Notes: generated from the letters alone by a model not told the origin. A stretch of 64,000 nt of DNA from Mycolicibacter nonchromogenicus (GCF_002101775.1 NZ_LQPI01000032.1:62001-126000), one strand, 5' to 3'; positions 29,151 through 38,582 are shown, counted from the first letter of the stretch. Made by a program: numbers and translations.

Positions 29151-29161
29151 ACCAATTTGGT
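29151..29161. promoter_or_regulatory. Palindrome in the TetR-P450 gap, likely operator core
   Basis: ACCAATTTGGT is a perfect 11-base palindrome, flanked by TCGATCGATC. It lies 48 bases before the P450 ATG and 68 bases before the TetR start, where a TetR dimer would block both promoters. The regulator-site pairing is inferred from position. Confidence 0.5.
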
Positions 29162-29208
29162 CGATCGATCAGCATTATGGGGTCGCGGCGGGAAGGGCGT
29201 TTCGAACG

Positions 29209-30489
29209 ATGGTGGATCTGGCTGCGGTGGACTACTTCTCCGACCCGTCCGTCACCCAAGATCCGTACGACTACTACGAATATCTCCGGGCGAACGGGCC
29301 GGTGTTCGCCGAGCCGCACCACGGCGTCGTGGCCGTCACCGGCTACGACGAGGTGCTCGCCGCCTTCAAAGACCACGACTCGTTCTCGGCGGTGAACGCC
29401 ATCGGCGGACCGTTTCCGCCGTTGCCGTTCGAGCCCGAGGGCGACGACATCACCGAACAGATCGAGGCGCACCGACACCAGTTCCCGATCTTCGAGCACG
29501 TCGTGGTGATGGATCCCCCGGCGCATACCCGGGCCCGCTCGTTGCTGAGCGGGCTGTTGACCCCTAAGCGGTTGAAGGAGAATGAGGAGTTCATCTGGCA
29601 GCTGACGGACACGCAGCTCGACGAGTTCATCGGGACGGGCCGCTGCGAGTTCCTGTTCGACTACGCCAAACCGTATGCAACCCTGGCCATCACCGATCTG
29701 CTCGGCGTTCCCGAGGAGGATCGCGCCGAGTTCCGCGCTGCACTGGGCGCCGGGCATCGGGAGGGGCAACACGTCGGGTCCCTCGACGGCACCCCGGTGG
29801 GACTCAATCCCCTGGAATACCTCGACGAGAAGTTCAGCGGCTATCTCGCCGAGCGGCGGCGCGAGCCTCGGGGAGACGTTCTGAGCACCCTGGCTGCCGC
29901 GACCTATCCGGACGGTTCCACGCCGGAACTGCTGGAGGTGGTTCGCCCGGCCACTTTCCTGTTCGGTGCCGGTCAGGAGACCGTCACCAAGTTGCTGGGG
30001 TCGGCGGTGCAGACGCTGGGTGATCGACCCGACCTGCAGCAGACGTTGCGCGACAATCCCGCACTGATTCCCGCCTTCATCGAGGAGGCGCTGCGGATCC
30101 AGAGCCCCACCAAGATCGACTTTCGTCTGACCCGCAAGACCACCACGCTTGGCGGAATTCCGATCAAGGCCGGCACCGTGCTGATGCTGTGTCTGGGTGC
30201 GGCGAACCGGGATCCGCGCAAGTTCCCCAATCCCGACGAGTTCCGCCTGGATCGCAAGAATGTCCGGGAGCACATCGCCTTCGGTCGCGGCATCCACACC
30301 TGCGCCGGTGCGCCATTGGCCAGGGTCGAGGGGAGGATCACGATTCACCGGATGCTGGAGAGGATGCGTGACATCAGGATCAGCGAGGAGCGCCACGGGC
30401 CCGCCGGGCAGCGACGTTACTCCTACGAGCCCACCTTCCTGCTGCGCGGACTGACCGAACTGCACATCGAATTCGACCCGGTGGGATAA
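29209..30489 (+). CDS. Cytochrome P450 monooxygenase
   Basis: 426 aa soluble P450. The I-helix oxygen-binding segment is FLFGAGQETVTK. The K-helix ExxR is EEALR. The haem loop FGRGIHTCAGAPLAR carries the axial cysteine near residue 365. VVVMDPPAHTRARSLLSGLL matches the helix C region of bacterial P450s. Ferredoxin and reductase partners are not adjacent. The substrate is unknown; mycobacterial relatives act on sterols, fatty acids or terpenes. The ATG at 29209 gives the normal P450 length. Control by the divergent TetR is likely. Confidence 0.94.
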   Translation: MVDLAAVDYFSDPSVTQDPYDYYEYLRANGPVFAEPHHGVVAVTGYDEVLAAFKDHDSFSAVNAIGGPFPPLPFEPEGDDITEQIEAHRHQFPIFEHVVVMDPPAHTRARSLLSGLLTPKRLKENEEFIWQLTDTQLDEFIGTGRCEFLFDYAKPYATLAITDLLGVPEEDRAEFRAALGAGHREGQHVGSLDGTPVGLNPLEYLDEKFSGYLAERRREPRGDVLSTLAAATYPDGSTPELLEVVRPATFLFGAGQETVTKLLGSAVQTLGDRPDLQQTLRDNPALIPAFIEEALRIQSPTKIDFRLTRKTTTLGGIPIKAGTVLMLCLGAANRDPRKFPNPDEFRLDRKNVREHIAFGRGIHTCAGAPLARVEGRITIHRMLERMRDIRISEERHGPAGQRRYSYEPTFLLRGLTELHIEFDPVG

Positions 30490-30525
30490 CCGTGGGCCGT
30501 CGTCGTCTCGACGTACGCTGACGCC

Positions 30526-31326
30526 ATGGCCGACATTGAGTTCACCGCGGTCGCACCGATCATCTCCGTGCGAGACCTCGACGCTGCGCTGGACCGGTAT
30601 CGCAGGCTCGGGTTCACCGTCAACCACTACGGCGGGCCGGCCCGATACGGATTCGCCGACCAAGGATCGGTTTCCCTGCACCTCACCGAGTGGGCTGACC
30701 ACGATCCGCGGCGTACCGCCGCCAGCATGTATTTCTATGTCGACGACGCCGACGCCCTCTACGCGCAATGGTCGGCGGCGGGTGTGCCGGGACGCTTCGT
30801 CGAACCGGCCGACACCGACTACCAGCTCAGGGAATTCGCCTATGTCGATCCCGAAGGGACCCTGCACCGTGCCGGCTCGCCACTGCCGGCGAAGATCGTC
30901 AGTGCCAGCAGGGTGATTGCGGCGCCGGCGACGCGGATCTTTGAGTTGATCGCCGATCCGGCGCTACAACCGCGCTGGGACGGCAACGAAAACCTGGCCG
31001 AAGCCGCACCCGGCCAGCGGGTTCAGGCCGTTGGAGACGTCTTCACCATGCGACTGAGCATGGGCGGGGTGCGCGACAACCATGTCGTGGAGTTCGAGGA
31101 GGATCGGCGTATCGCCTGGCGCCCAGCCGATCCCGGCCAGCCACCCGCAGGGCACCTGTGGCGATGGGAACTCGAACCGCTGGACTCGGCACGTACTCGG
31201 GTCACACACACCTACGACTGGTCGGCACTGTCTGATCCGAATCGTCTGGCACGGGCCCGGTCCACCACCGCCGATTCGCTGGCAGCGTCGCTGTCCCGGT
31301 TGGCCACCCTGGCCGAGGACTCCTGA
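30526..31326 (+). CDS. Fusion of a glyoxalase/bleomycin-resistance domain and an SRPBCC domain
   Basis: 266 aa. Residues 1-120 form a VOC domain of the bleomycin-resistance type: VAPIISVRDLDAALDRYRRL, GSVSLHLTEW, and FAYVDPEGTLHRAG at its end. Residues 125-266 form an SRPBCC (START-like, polyketide cyclase/AHSA1) domain: VIAAPATRIFELIADPALQP, MRLSMGGVRDNHVVEF and WRWELEPLDSARTRVTHTY. Both are ligand-binding folds, so sequestration or modification of a small molecule is likely. It follows the P450 gene by 36 bases on the same strand and is probably co-transcribed. Confidence 0.88.
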   Translation: MADIEFTAVAPIISVRDLDAALDRYRRLGFTVNHYGGPARYGFADQGSVSLHLTEWADHDPRRTAASMYFYVDDADALYAQWSAAGVPGRFVEPADTDYQLREFAYVDPEGTLHRAGSPLPAKIVSASRVIAAPATRIFELIADPALQPRWDGNENLAEAAPGQRVQAVGDVFTMRLSMGGVRDNHVVEFEEDRRIAWRPADPGQPPAGHLWRWELEPLDSARTRVTHTYDWSALSDPNRLARARSTTADSLAASLSRLATLAEDS

Positions 31327-31328
31327 CG

Positions 31329-33521
31329 TCAGCGGTTGTCGGCGAAGGATCGCAGCGCGTCGATCTGCACAGGATCCAGTGAGGGGCGAACGTTTTCGCG
31401 TGCTGCGGCGATGTCGGAAACGGTGACATCAGCGGCGTCGATACTGCGGCGCATCGCCGTCAGGGCAGCCTCACGCAGCAGCGCCACGCAGTCCGCGGCG
31501 CTGTAGCCCTCCAGATCCGCGGCCAGCGCGTCGAGGTCGACGTCGTCATGCAGCGGGACGGATTTCCCGGACACCCGCAGGATCTGTCGACGGGCATCGG
31601 CGTCCGGCGGCTCGACGAACACCAGCTTCTCCAGCCTGCCCGGGCGGGTCAGCGCCGGGTCGATCAGATCGGGCCGGTTGGTGGCGCCGACCACCACCAC
31701 GTCGCGCAGCGGGTTGACGCCGTCGAGTTCGGTGAGCAGCGCGGCCACCACTCGGTCGGTCACCCCGGAATCGAAGCTCTGGCCACGTCGCGGTGCCAGG
31801 GCGTCGATTTCGTCGAGGAACACCAGCGACGGCGCCGAATCGCGGGCGCGCTGGAACAGATCTCGCACCGCCCGCTCGCTGCTGCCCACCCACTTGTCCA
31901 TCAGTTCTGCGCCCTTGACGGAATGCACGCTGACTCGCCCGGACCCCGCCAGGGCGCGCACCACAAAGGTCTTGCCGCAGCCGGGCGGGCCGTAGAGCAG
32001 CACGCCGCGCGGCGGATCAACGCCCAGGCGGGTGAACGTGTCCGGGTGCTGCAGTGGCCACAGGACCGCTTCGGTCAGTGCTTGCTTGGTGGCGGCCATG
32101 TCGCCGACGTCGTCGAGGGAGACCGAACCGACGGTCACCTCCGCGGCCGCCGAGCGGGACAGCGGCCGGATCACGCTGAGCGCCCCGAGCAGGTCCTCCT
32201 GGGTGAGTCGGGGTTCCTCAGAGGTGTCGCTGGCCCGCGACGCCGCCCGCAGGGCCGCCTCCCGAACCAGCGCAGCAAGGTCGGCAGCTACGAAACCCGG
32301 TGTACGTTCTGCGATCTCACTCAGTGTCAGGTCTGCGGTGGGAACCGAGACGAGCAGGGTGGCCAGCAGTGCCGAGCGGGTGGCGCCGTCGGGCAGGCTC
32401 AGCCGGATCTCGCGGTCGCACAGTTCCGGAGCCCGCAACCGGGCATCGACATGGTCGGGAAGCGCCGATGTCGCAATGAACGCCACACCTTCGGTGGCCA
32501 CGAGGCTGCGCAGTTCGGCGAGGATCAGCGTTGCCACCGGCTCCGGCGGTTCGGGCAACAGCCGGTCGACATCGGCGATCAACAGCACTCCGCCGCCGTC
32601 GCAGACCTGGGTGGCCGCGGAACGTACCGCGGCCAGCCGTTCGTCGGCGGCCAGCGCACCGATCTCCGGCCCGTCCAGTTCGATGAGCCGCCGGCCCTCA
32701 CACACCGCCCGGACCAGCGTCGTTTTACCCACCCCGGCGGGGCCGGAGACCAGTACACCGAGATTGGTTCCCGCACGCAGGGTTTTCAGCAGCTGTGGTT
32801 CGTCGAGTGCGAGCTTGAGCCATTCGGCGAGCTTGGCGGCCTGCGCCTCGCAGCCCTTGAGTTCGTCGATGGCGATGCGGGCCGGCGCGGGCGGCTTGGC
32901 GACGGTCGCCGCCGGCGCGGTGACGGCGCTGCCGAAGGTGACCAGCGAGTTGGGCTGCACGCTGACCGGCCCGGCCGGATCCACGCCGGTGACCGTCAAC
33001 AACTCCGAGGTCCAGCGGATACCGACGGCCGATGCCAACGCGGTGGTGGCCGCCGACGTCGACGTGCCGGGCCCGAGATCGCGCGGCAGCAGGGAGACGG
33101 CGTCGCCGACCGTCATCACCTTGCCCAGCAGCGCCTGGCGCAACGTGGTGGGCGACAGCGTCTGGGAGGCCAGGGCGGAGCCGCTCAGCGTCACCGACCG
33201 GGCGCCATAGACCGTGACCGCGGCCACGACGACCTGCGTGCCGTCGCGCAGGCCCGCGTTGGACAGCGTCACGTCGTCGAGTAGCGCCACACCGGTCGGG
33301 GCATCCGGCCGCGTCAGTGCGGCTACCGCCGCCGTCGTGCGCGAACCGGTGAGCGAAACCGCATCCCACTCCCGAATGCCCAGCGCGGCAACGACTTCGG
33401 GGTGCAACCTCACCACTCCCCGGCGGGCGTCGACGGCGGAGGTGTTGAGCCGGGCGATCAGGGTCAGGTGCCGGGAGGTGTCGACCCGGCGTTCTTCTTC
33501 GCGCTCTTCGGTGGAACCCAC
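31329..33521 (-). CDS. Cdc48/p97-like AAA ATPase (Rv0435c-like)
   Basis: 730 aa from GTG 33521, close to the 728 aa of Rv0435c. An N-terminal double-psi barrel-like region (RLNTSAVDARRGVVRLHPEV, GIREWDAVSLTGSRTT) is followed by two AAA domains. D1 has Walker A GPAGVGKT, but its Walker B reads LLIADVDRL without the catalytic Glu. D2 has GPPGCGKT, LVFLDEIDALAPRRG and the arginine-finger block DPALTRPGRLEKL. D2 should be the active motor. Such proteins unfold or remodel protein complexes; the client is unknown. Divergent from the chorismate mutase gene with 75 bases between. Confidence 0.93.
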   Translation of the reverse strand: MGSTEEREEERRVDTSRHLTLIARLNTSAVDARRGVVRLHPEVVAALGIREWDAVSLTGSRTTAAVAALTRPDAPTGVALLDDVTLSNAGLRDGTQVVVAAVTVYGARSVTLSGSALASQTLSPTTLRQALLGKVMTVGDAVSLLPRDLGPGTSTSAATTALASAVGIRWTSELLTVTGVDPAGPVSVQPNSLVTFGSAVTAPAATVAKPPAPARIAIDELKGCEAQAAKLAEWLKLALDEPQLLKTLRAGTNLGVLVSGPAGVGKTTLVRAVCEGRRLIELDGPEIGALAADERLAAVRSAATQVCDGGGVLLIADVDRLLPEPPEPVATLILAELRSLVATEGVAFIATSALPDHVDARLRAPELCDREIRLSLPDGATRSALLATLLVSVPTADLTLSEIAERTPGFVAADLAALVREAALRAASRASDTSEEPRLTQEDLLGALSVIRPLSRSAAAEVTVGSVSLDDVGDMAATKQALTEAVLWPLQHPDTFTRLGVDPPRGVLLYGPPGCGKTFVVRALAGSGRVSVHSVKGAELMDKWVGSSERAVRDLFQRARDSAPSLVFLDEIDALAPRRGQSFDSGVTDRVVAALLTELDGVNPLRDVVVVGATNRPDLIDPALTRPGRLEKLVFVEPPDADARRQILRVSGKSVPLHDDVDLDALAADLEGYSAADCVALLREAALTAMRRSIDAADVTVSDIAAARENVRPSLDPVQIDALRSFADNR

Positions 33522-33596
33522 CCGGCCATTATCGGCATAGCGGCCAACGACCTCCCCGGCAACAGGCGGATCGCCCACGAACGCTTGAATAGAGCC

Positions 33597-34160
33597 ATGC
33601 GGTCCGGCGTGCCGATTTCGGCTATCTGTGCAGTGGCCACCGTGCTGGCCGTCTCGGCCCCCGCCCGGGCCTACGACGCATCCCCGTTATCCGACCTGGT
33701 GGACGCCGCGGCCCAGCGGCTGCAGGTGGCCGACGATGTGGCGGCGATCAAGTGGCGGACCGGCGGCGCCATCGAGGACCCCGCCCGGGTCGGCCAGCAA
33801 CTGGAGCAGCTGGCCGCCGCCGCTGCCGGCAACGGCCTCGATCCCGACTATGTGCGGCGGATCTTCGCCGACCAGATCGCGGCCACCGAAGCCGCCGAGC
33901 ACTACCGATTCGCCCAGTGGAAGCTGGACCCGGCGGCCGCCCCGTCCACCGCTCCCGAACTGGCGGCCTCGCGGGCCCGCATCGACGGCTTCAACCAGAC
34001 CATGCTCGCCCAGATCGGTCAGCGATGGGAGCTGCTGCACGCAGCGGACTGCGCCGGACAACTCGGCGAGGCAACCCGGGCCGTCGCCGACGCACGCCGG
34101 CTCGACGAGTTCTACCGGCGTGCGCTGTCGACTGCGACGGCCGATTACTGCACCCGCTGA
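33597..34160 (+). CDS. Secreted chorismate mutase, AroQ-gamma class
   Basis: 187 aa with a signal peptide cut after APARA (about residue 25). It isomerises chorismate to prephenate outside the cytoplasm. Allowing an offset of eight, the six active-site residues of M. tuberculosis Rv1885c are all present: Arg41, Lys52, Arg64, Thr97, Glu101 and Arg126. Two late cysteines (ADCAGQ and DYCTR) can form the disulfide known in that enzyme. The frame is open upstream to 33402, but ATG 33597 gives the signal peptide. Position beside the AAA ATPase is unlike M. tuberculosis. Confidence 0.93.
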   Translation: MRSGVPISAICAVATVLAVSAPARAYDASPLSDLVDAAAQRLQVADDVAAIKWRTGGAIEDPARVGQQLEQLAAAAAGNGLDPDYVRRIFADQIAATEAAEHYRFAQWKLDPAAAPSTAPELAASRARIDGFNQTMLAQIGQRWELLHAADCAGQLGEATRAVADARRLDEFYRRALSTATADYCTR

Positions 34161-34169
34161 ATCGCGCCG

Positions 34170-35066
34170 CTACCGACTCGGCTTACGCAGTCGCAGCCGG
34201 GCCATCGACTTCCCGCTGGGCCGACGGATGCGTCGCACGCCAGGGCGGCGGCCCGGCTGTGCGCGGCGGATGGCCCGCCGCGCGGCCCGGCGCTCCTTGG
34301 GGGCGTCTTCCCAGGCCTCCGGGTGTGCGGCAACCCAACGCTGGCTGCGCACCGAGAACGGAATGGTGCACAGATACGCCCCGATCAGCACCAGCACCAG
34401 CACGTAGGGGAACAGGAACGCCGCCGCGGCGACCAGCGCCAACACCGCCAGCAGCACGGCGGCCAGATGCGGCGGTACCGACACGGCGTGCATCTTGCGC
34501 ATCGGGATGCGGCTGACCAACAGCATCGACGTGCCCACCACCCAGGCGCAGGTGAACCACTGCGACGTCCACCATCCGTCGCCGAACTGGAGCTTGGCGG
34601 CCAGCAGGCCCATCAGGGCGATCGCACCGGCCGGGGCGGGCATCCCGACGAAGAACTCCCGGGTGTAGGCCGGCAGGGTGGCGTCGTCGAGCAGGGTGTT
34701 GAACCGGGCCAGTCGCAGCACCACGCACACCGCGTACAGCAGCACCACGATCCAGCCCGCCGGCTGGGTGGACAGCAGCGACACGTAGATCACCACCGCC
34801 GGCGCCACCCCGAAATCGACCGCGTCGGCCAGTGAATCGATCTCGGCGCCCATCCGCGATTCCGCGTCCAGGATGCGTGCCACCCGGCCGTCCAGTCCGT
34901 CGAGGATGGCGGCGGCGGCGATCAGCGCCATCGCCACGTGCGGCTGACCGTCCAGCGCATATTTGATCGACGTCAGACCGGCGCAGATCGCCAGCACCGT
35001 CATCGAGCTGGGCAGGATGTGCAGGCCGACCGGACCCCGGCCGCGTTCCTGCTGGGCGGTGCTCAT
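34170..35066 (-). CDS. pssA: CDP-diacylglycerol-serine O-phosphatidyltransferase PssA
   Basis: 298 aa polytopic membrane enzyme that makes phosphatidylserine. The CDP-alcohol phosphotransferase motif DGX2ARX8GX3DX3D is present at about residues 56-78 ([20 protein letters not shown] and onward to [10 protein letters not shown]). About six to eight hydrophobic helices follow. The C-terminal 45 residues are strongly basic. ATG 35066 overlaps the psd stop as ATGA, so the two enzymes that turn CDP-diacylglycerol into phosphatidylethanolamine are made together. Rv0436c orthologue. Confidence 0.95.
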   Translation of the reverse strand: MSTAQQERGRGPVGLHILPSSMTVLAICAGLTSIKYALDGQPHVAMALIAAAAILDGLDGRVARILDAESRMGAEIDSLADAVDFGVAPAVVIYVSLLSTQPAGWIVVLLYAVCVVLRLARFNTLLDDATLPAYTREFFVGMPAPAGAIALMGLLAAKLQFGDGWWTSQWFTCAWVVGTSMLLVSRIPMRKMHAVSVPPHLAAVLLAVLALVAAAAFLFPYVLVLVLIGAYLCTIPFSVRSQRWVAAHPEAWEDAPKERRAARRAIRRAQPGRRPGVRRIRRPSGKSMARLRLRKPSR

Positions 35067-35770
35067 GACAGGACGGCCAGGACGGTCTCGCCGGCCACCA
35101 TGCGCTGGCCGACGCTGACCAGCGGCTGCGTCCCGACCGGCAGGTAGACGTCGAGGCGCGACCCGAAGCGGATCAAGCCGTAGGTGTCGCCGATCGCGAC
35201 ATGATCACCGGGCCGGATTTCGCAGAGGATGCGTCGCGCAACCAGGCCGGCGACCTGCACGGCGATCACCTCGGCGCCGTCGACGGTGCGGATCCGCACG
35301 CTGTTGCGCTCGTTGTCCTCGCTGGCCTCGGTGCGGTCGGCGGACCCGAACCGGCCGGCGCGGTGCAGCACCTCGATCACCTCACCGCCGACCGGAGCTC
35401 GTTGCACGTGGGCGTCGAAGACCGACATGAAGATGCTGACCCGCGGCAGCGGGGTGTCGGGCAGATCCAGTTCCGGCGGCGGGGGAGCCGAGTCGACCAG
35501 GCAGACCTGGCCGTCGGCGGGGGCCACCACCACGCCGGAGCGCGTCGGCGGCACCCGGGGCGGATGCCGGAAGAACCCGGCGCAGGCGCCCGCAGCCACC
35601 AGCCCCGCCCCGCGCAGCCACGGCTGCCTGCGGCCCAGCAGCGCCACGCCCAGCGCGCTGCCGACGAACGGCAGCCCGGCGCTGTGCATCGGCGGCACTG
35701 TCGAGCGCGCCAGCTCGATCAGGTGGCGAAGACCGCCGGGATCATCTGCTGCACGGGGGCGTCTGGCCAT
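35063..35770 (-). CDS. psd: Phosphatidylserine decarboxylase Psd
   Basis: 235 aa pyruvoyl enzyme that converts phosphatidylserine to phosphatidylethanolamine. The self-cleavage site is expected between Gly203 and Ser204 in [12 protein letters not shown], where Ser becomes the pyruvoyl group. [18 protein letters not shown] is the other signature. Hydrophobic residues near the N-terminus ([22 protein letters not shown]) suggest membrane association. Its length matches the short actinobacterial type (231 aa in Rv0437c). It is coupled to pssA downstream and lies 20 bases from moeA upstream. Confidence 0.95.
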   Translation of the reverse strand: MARRPRAADDPGGLRHLIELARSTVPPMHSAGLPFVGSALGVALLGRRQPWLRGAGLVAAGACAGFFRHPPRVPPTRSGVVVAPADGQVCLVDSAPPPPELDLPDTPLPRVSIFMSVFDAHVQRAPVGGEVIEVLHRAGRFGSADRTEASEDNERNSVRIRTVDGAEVIAVQVAGLVARRILCEIRPGDHVAIGDTYGLIRFGSRLDVYLPVGTQPLVSVGQRMVAGETVLAVLS

Positions 35771-35790
35771 TGGGCCATCTTAGAAGGGGT

Positions 35791-37008
35791 TTATCCGGTC
35801 AGGTCCCAGACTTCCACCTGGGTGCCCACCGGCAACTCCGTCACCTCGTCGGCGATGTCCAGCAGGCAGTTGGCCGACGCCAGGTAGCGCAGATGGTGTG
35901 ATGCCGGCGGCCCGTAGTTGGTGACGGTCCCGGTCTCGTGGTCGAGCAGGCCGCGCCGGAACTGCCGCTTGCCGGCCGGTGAGACGAGTTTCTCGCTCAG
36001 AACAGCGGTGCGGCGCGGGCGATCCTGCGCAGGCAGGTCCATCGCCCGGCGCAGCGCGGGCCGGACGAAGACCTCGAAGGACACCTGGGCGCTGACCGGG
36101 TTGCCCGGCAGCGTGATGATGGCCGCGTCGCCGACCCGGCCGACGCCCTGCGGCATCCCGGGCTGCATCGCCACCTTGACGAAGTGCACTCCCTGGTCGC
36201 CGTCGCGGCCGAAGACATCCTTGACCACCTCGTAGGCGCCCGCGCTGACCCCGCCGCTGGTGATCACCAGATCCACCGCCCCGTCATGCACGCCGTAGCG
36301 GTCGAGGACTTCGGTGAACGCAGCGGTGTCGTCGGCGACCGTCACGGCGGCCACCACCGCGGCGCCGGCCTCACGGACCGCGGCGGCCAGCATCACCCCG
36401 TTGGATTCATAGATCTGGCCGGGCGCCAGCGGCGTGCCGGGCTTGATCAGTTCGGATCCGGTGGAGATCACCAGCACTCGCTGCCGGGGACGCACCGTCA
36501 GCTCGGCCAGACCGAGCGCCGCGGCCAGACCGGCCACGGGGGCGCTGACGATTTGTCCCGCCCAGAGCACGGTGGCGCCTTCGGCGACGTCGCCGCCGGC
36601 CCGGCGGATATGACGGCCCCGGGCGATCGGGGAGCTGATCGCCACCACGTCGACGCCTCCGTCGGTGGCCTCGACGGGAACCACCGCGTCGGCGCCGTAC
36701 GGGATCGGTGCCCCGGTCATGATGCGGTGCGCGGTCCCTGCTGTCAGCGTGGGGATATCGGTGCGTCCGGCCGGAATATCCTCGGTGACAGGCAAACTCA
36801 CCGGATGGTCTGAACTCGCACCGGCCACGTCGTCGGCGAGCACGGCATAGCCGTCCATCCCGGAGTTGTCGAAGACCGGCAGCGTGATCGGCGCGATCAC
36901 GTCCGCGGCCAAGACCAGTCCCTCGGCATCGGCCAGAGCGACAGTGACCGGCAGCCGGGCCTGGACCAGATCGGAGACGGCCCGCTGGTGCTCTTCGACG
37001 GATCGCAT
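35791..37008 (-). CDS. moeA: Molybdopterin molybdotransferase MoeA
   Basis: 405 aa, the same length as M. tuberculosis MoeA2 (Rv0438c). It inserts molybdate into adenylated molybdopterin. Signature segments are FDNSGMDGYAVLADD, IMTGAPIPYGADAVVPVE, PRQRVLVISTGSEL, IYESNG, ITSGGVSAGAYE and ITLPGNPVSA. ATG 37008 is used; the frame is open to 37068, inside the SDR gene. It lies 14 bases after the SDR stop and is likely in one transcript with SDR, psd and pssA. Confidence 0.94.
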   Translation of the reverse strand: MRSVEEHQRAVSDLVQARLPVTVALADAEGLVLAADVIAPITLPVFDNSGMDGYAVLADDVAGASSDHPVSLPVTEDIPAGRTDIPTLTAGTAHRIMTGAPIPYGADAVVPVEATDGGVDVVAISSPIARGRHIRRAGGDVAEGATVLWAGQIVSAPVAGLAAALGLAELTVRPRQRVLVISTGSELIKPGTPLAPGQIYESNGVMLAAAVREAGAAVVAAVTVADDTAAFTEVLDRYGVHDGAVDLVITSGGVSAGAYEVVKDVFGRDGDQGVHFVKVAMQPGMPQGVGRVGDAAIITLPGNPVSAQVSFEVFVRPALRRAMDLPAQDRPRRTAVLSEKLVSPAGKRQFRRGLLDHETGTVTNYGPPASHHLRYLASANCLLDIADEVTELPVGTQVEVWDLTG

Positions 37009-37022
37009 TCCGACAGTGTGAC

Positions 37023-37946
37023 TCAGACCGGGAAGGTGATCCCGGTCAGCTCCTCCGAAACAGCCCACAACCGCTGCTGCAACTCGACGTCGTGCGCCTG
37101 CTTGCTGGCGTCCACCAGCTTCGGATATCCGCGCTGCTCACCGATACCGCTCGGACCGTAGTACTGCCCACCGGTCACCTCGGGATCGGTGGCGGCCCGA
37201 ACCGTGGGCAACGCGCCCATCGCGGCGCTCTGCACCACCAGGGGCGTCAGCAGGCGGTCCGCGGGACGCAGGAACGGCGGGAGATGGCGGGCCAGTTCGG
37301 TATGGGCGGTGCCGGGGTGGGCTGCGACGGCGATGGTCGAGCGGCGCTTGGCGGCCAGTCGGCGCTGCAGTTCGTAGGTGAACATCAGGTTGGCCAGTTT
37401 GGACTGTCCGTAGGCCGCGATCCGGTTGTAACCGTGCTCCCACTGCAGGTCGTCGAAGTGAATCGCGGCCATGATCCGGTGCGCCATGCTGCTGACGGTC
37501 ACCACCCGGGAGCGCTTCACCCGCAGCATCCGAGGCAGTAGCAGACCGGTTAAGGCGAAGTGCCCCAGATGATTGACACCGAACTGCATCTCGAAGCCGT
37601 CGACGGTGCGTTGTTTGGGCGTATACATGACGCCGGCGTTGTTGATCAACAGATCAATCCGGGGATGGGCGGCGCCCAGAGCTTCGGCGGCTTGGCGAAC
37701 CGACGCCAGCGAACTGAGATCGAGTTCCTGCACCTCAACGCGTGCCTGCGGACTGGCGCGGTAGATCCGTTGCGCGGCGGCGTTGCCCTTCTCGAGGTCG
37801 CGCACCGCCAGCACCACCAGCGCGCCGTGCCCGGCAAGTATCTCCGCGGTGTGATACCCGATGCCCGTGTTGGATCCGGTGATCACCGCGACGCGGCCGG
37901 TTTGATCCGGAACGTCTTCCGCAGCCCACTTATCCCGGCTACTCAT
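37023..37946 (-). CDS. Short-chain dehydrogenase (Rv0439c-like)
   Basis: 307 aa Rossmann oxidoreductase of the retinol dehydrogenase/WWOX-like group. The NADP-binding loop is TGSNTGIG near residue 24. NNAGVM lies near 97, the catalytic Ser is in VVTVSSMAH and the Tyr-Lys pair is in AAYGQSKLAN. VAAHPGTAHTEL follows. The substrate is unknown. ATG 37946 gives the length of the family; the open frame further upstream runs opposite the PH-domain gene. It heads the reverse-strand group with moeA, psd and pssA. Confidence 0.93.
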   Translation of the reverse strand: MSSRDKWAAEDVPDQTGRVAVITGSNTGIGYHTAEILAGHGALVVLAVRDLEKGNAAAQRIYRASPQARVEVQELDLSSLASVRQAAEALGAAHPRIDLLINNAGVMYTPKQRTVDGFEMQFGVNHLGHFALTGLLLPRMLRVKRSRVVTVSSMAHRIMAAIHFDDLQWEHGYNRIAAYGQSKLANLMFTYELQRRLAAKRRSTIAVAAHPGTAHTELARHLPPFLRPADRLLTPLVVQSAAMGALPTVRAATDPEVTGGQYYGPSGIGEQRGYPKLVDASKQAHDVELQQRLWAVSEELTGITFPV

Positions 37947-38045
37947 GTGACAAACGATACTGTGGTGACGCATTTTGCGCCGGACGAGATTTCGTCCGTG
38001 CGGTCGACGATGCGGCGGGGTCCGCGTCCTGACATTCTCTCCTAC

Positions 38046-38582
38046 ATGGCGCAGCACGAAAACCAGTCCGACGAGATCATGTTGCTCGATCCCGTCACTC
38101 CGCCCAGCTCCCGCGCACCCCTGGTGTGGGCCATGGTCGGTGCGGTGCCGTGGCTGATACTTGCCCTGCTGCAGTTGGGCTGGGCGCTCGCCGACGAACA
38201 GGTGGCCGAAGCGACCGTGCGCTACCCCCATTGGCTGCACACCGTCGCCCTCGTCGTCACAGCGCTGGGCCTGCTGGTGTCGGTGCTGATCGCGCCGTTG
38301 TGGCGCTACCGCGTGCACCGGTGGGACATCAGCGACCGTGCGGTGTACACCCGCACCGGTTGGTTGGTGCAGGAACGCCGGATCGCGCCGCTCTCGCGGG
38401 TGCAGACCGTCGACACCTACCGAGGCCCGTTGGATCGCCTGCTGGGGTTGGCCAATGTGCGGGTGACGACGGCCTCCTCCGCTGGTGCGGTGCACATTGT
38501 CGCGCTGGACGCCTCGGTCGCCGACTGGGTTGTCGAGCAGTTGACCGACATCGCGTCGCTGGGTGCAGGAGATGCCACGTGA
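38046..38582 (+). CDS. PH-domain membrane protein, YdbS type
   Basis: 178 aa. Two hydrophobic helices (about residues 27-47 and 65-88: LVWAMVGAVPWLILALLQL and TVALVVTALGLLVSVLIAP) precede a bacterial PH domain (bPH2/DUF304). That domain begins YRVHRWDISDRAVYTRTGWL and contains RRIAPLSRVQTVDTYRGPLD. The stop overlaps the next start (ACGTGAGC). YdbS and YdbT proteins pair in this way in Bacillus; YdbS/YdbT have been linked to resistance against a bacteriocin. The exact role here is unknown. Confidence 0.88.
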   Translation: MAQHENQSDEIMLLDPVTPPSSRAPLVWAMVGAVPWLILALLQLGWALADEQVAEATVRYPHWLHTVALVVTALGLLVSVLIAPLWRYRVHRWDISDRAVYTRTGWLVQERRIAPLSRVQTVDTYRGPLDRLLGLANVRVTTASSAGAVHIVALDASVADWVVEQLTDIASLGAGDAT

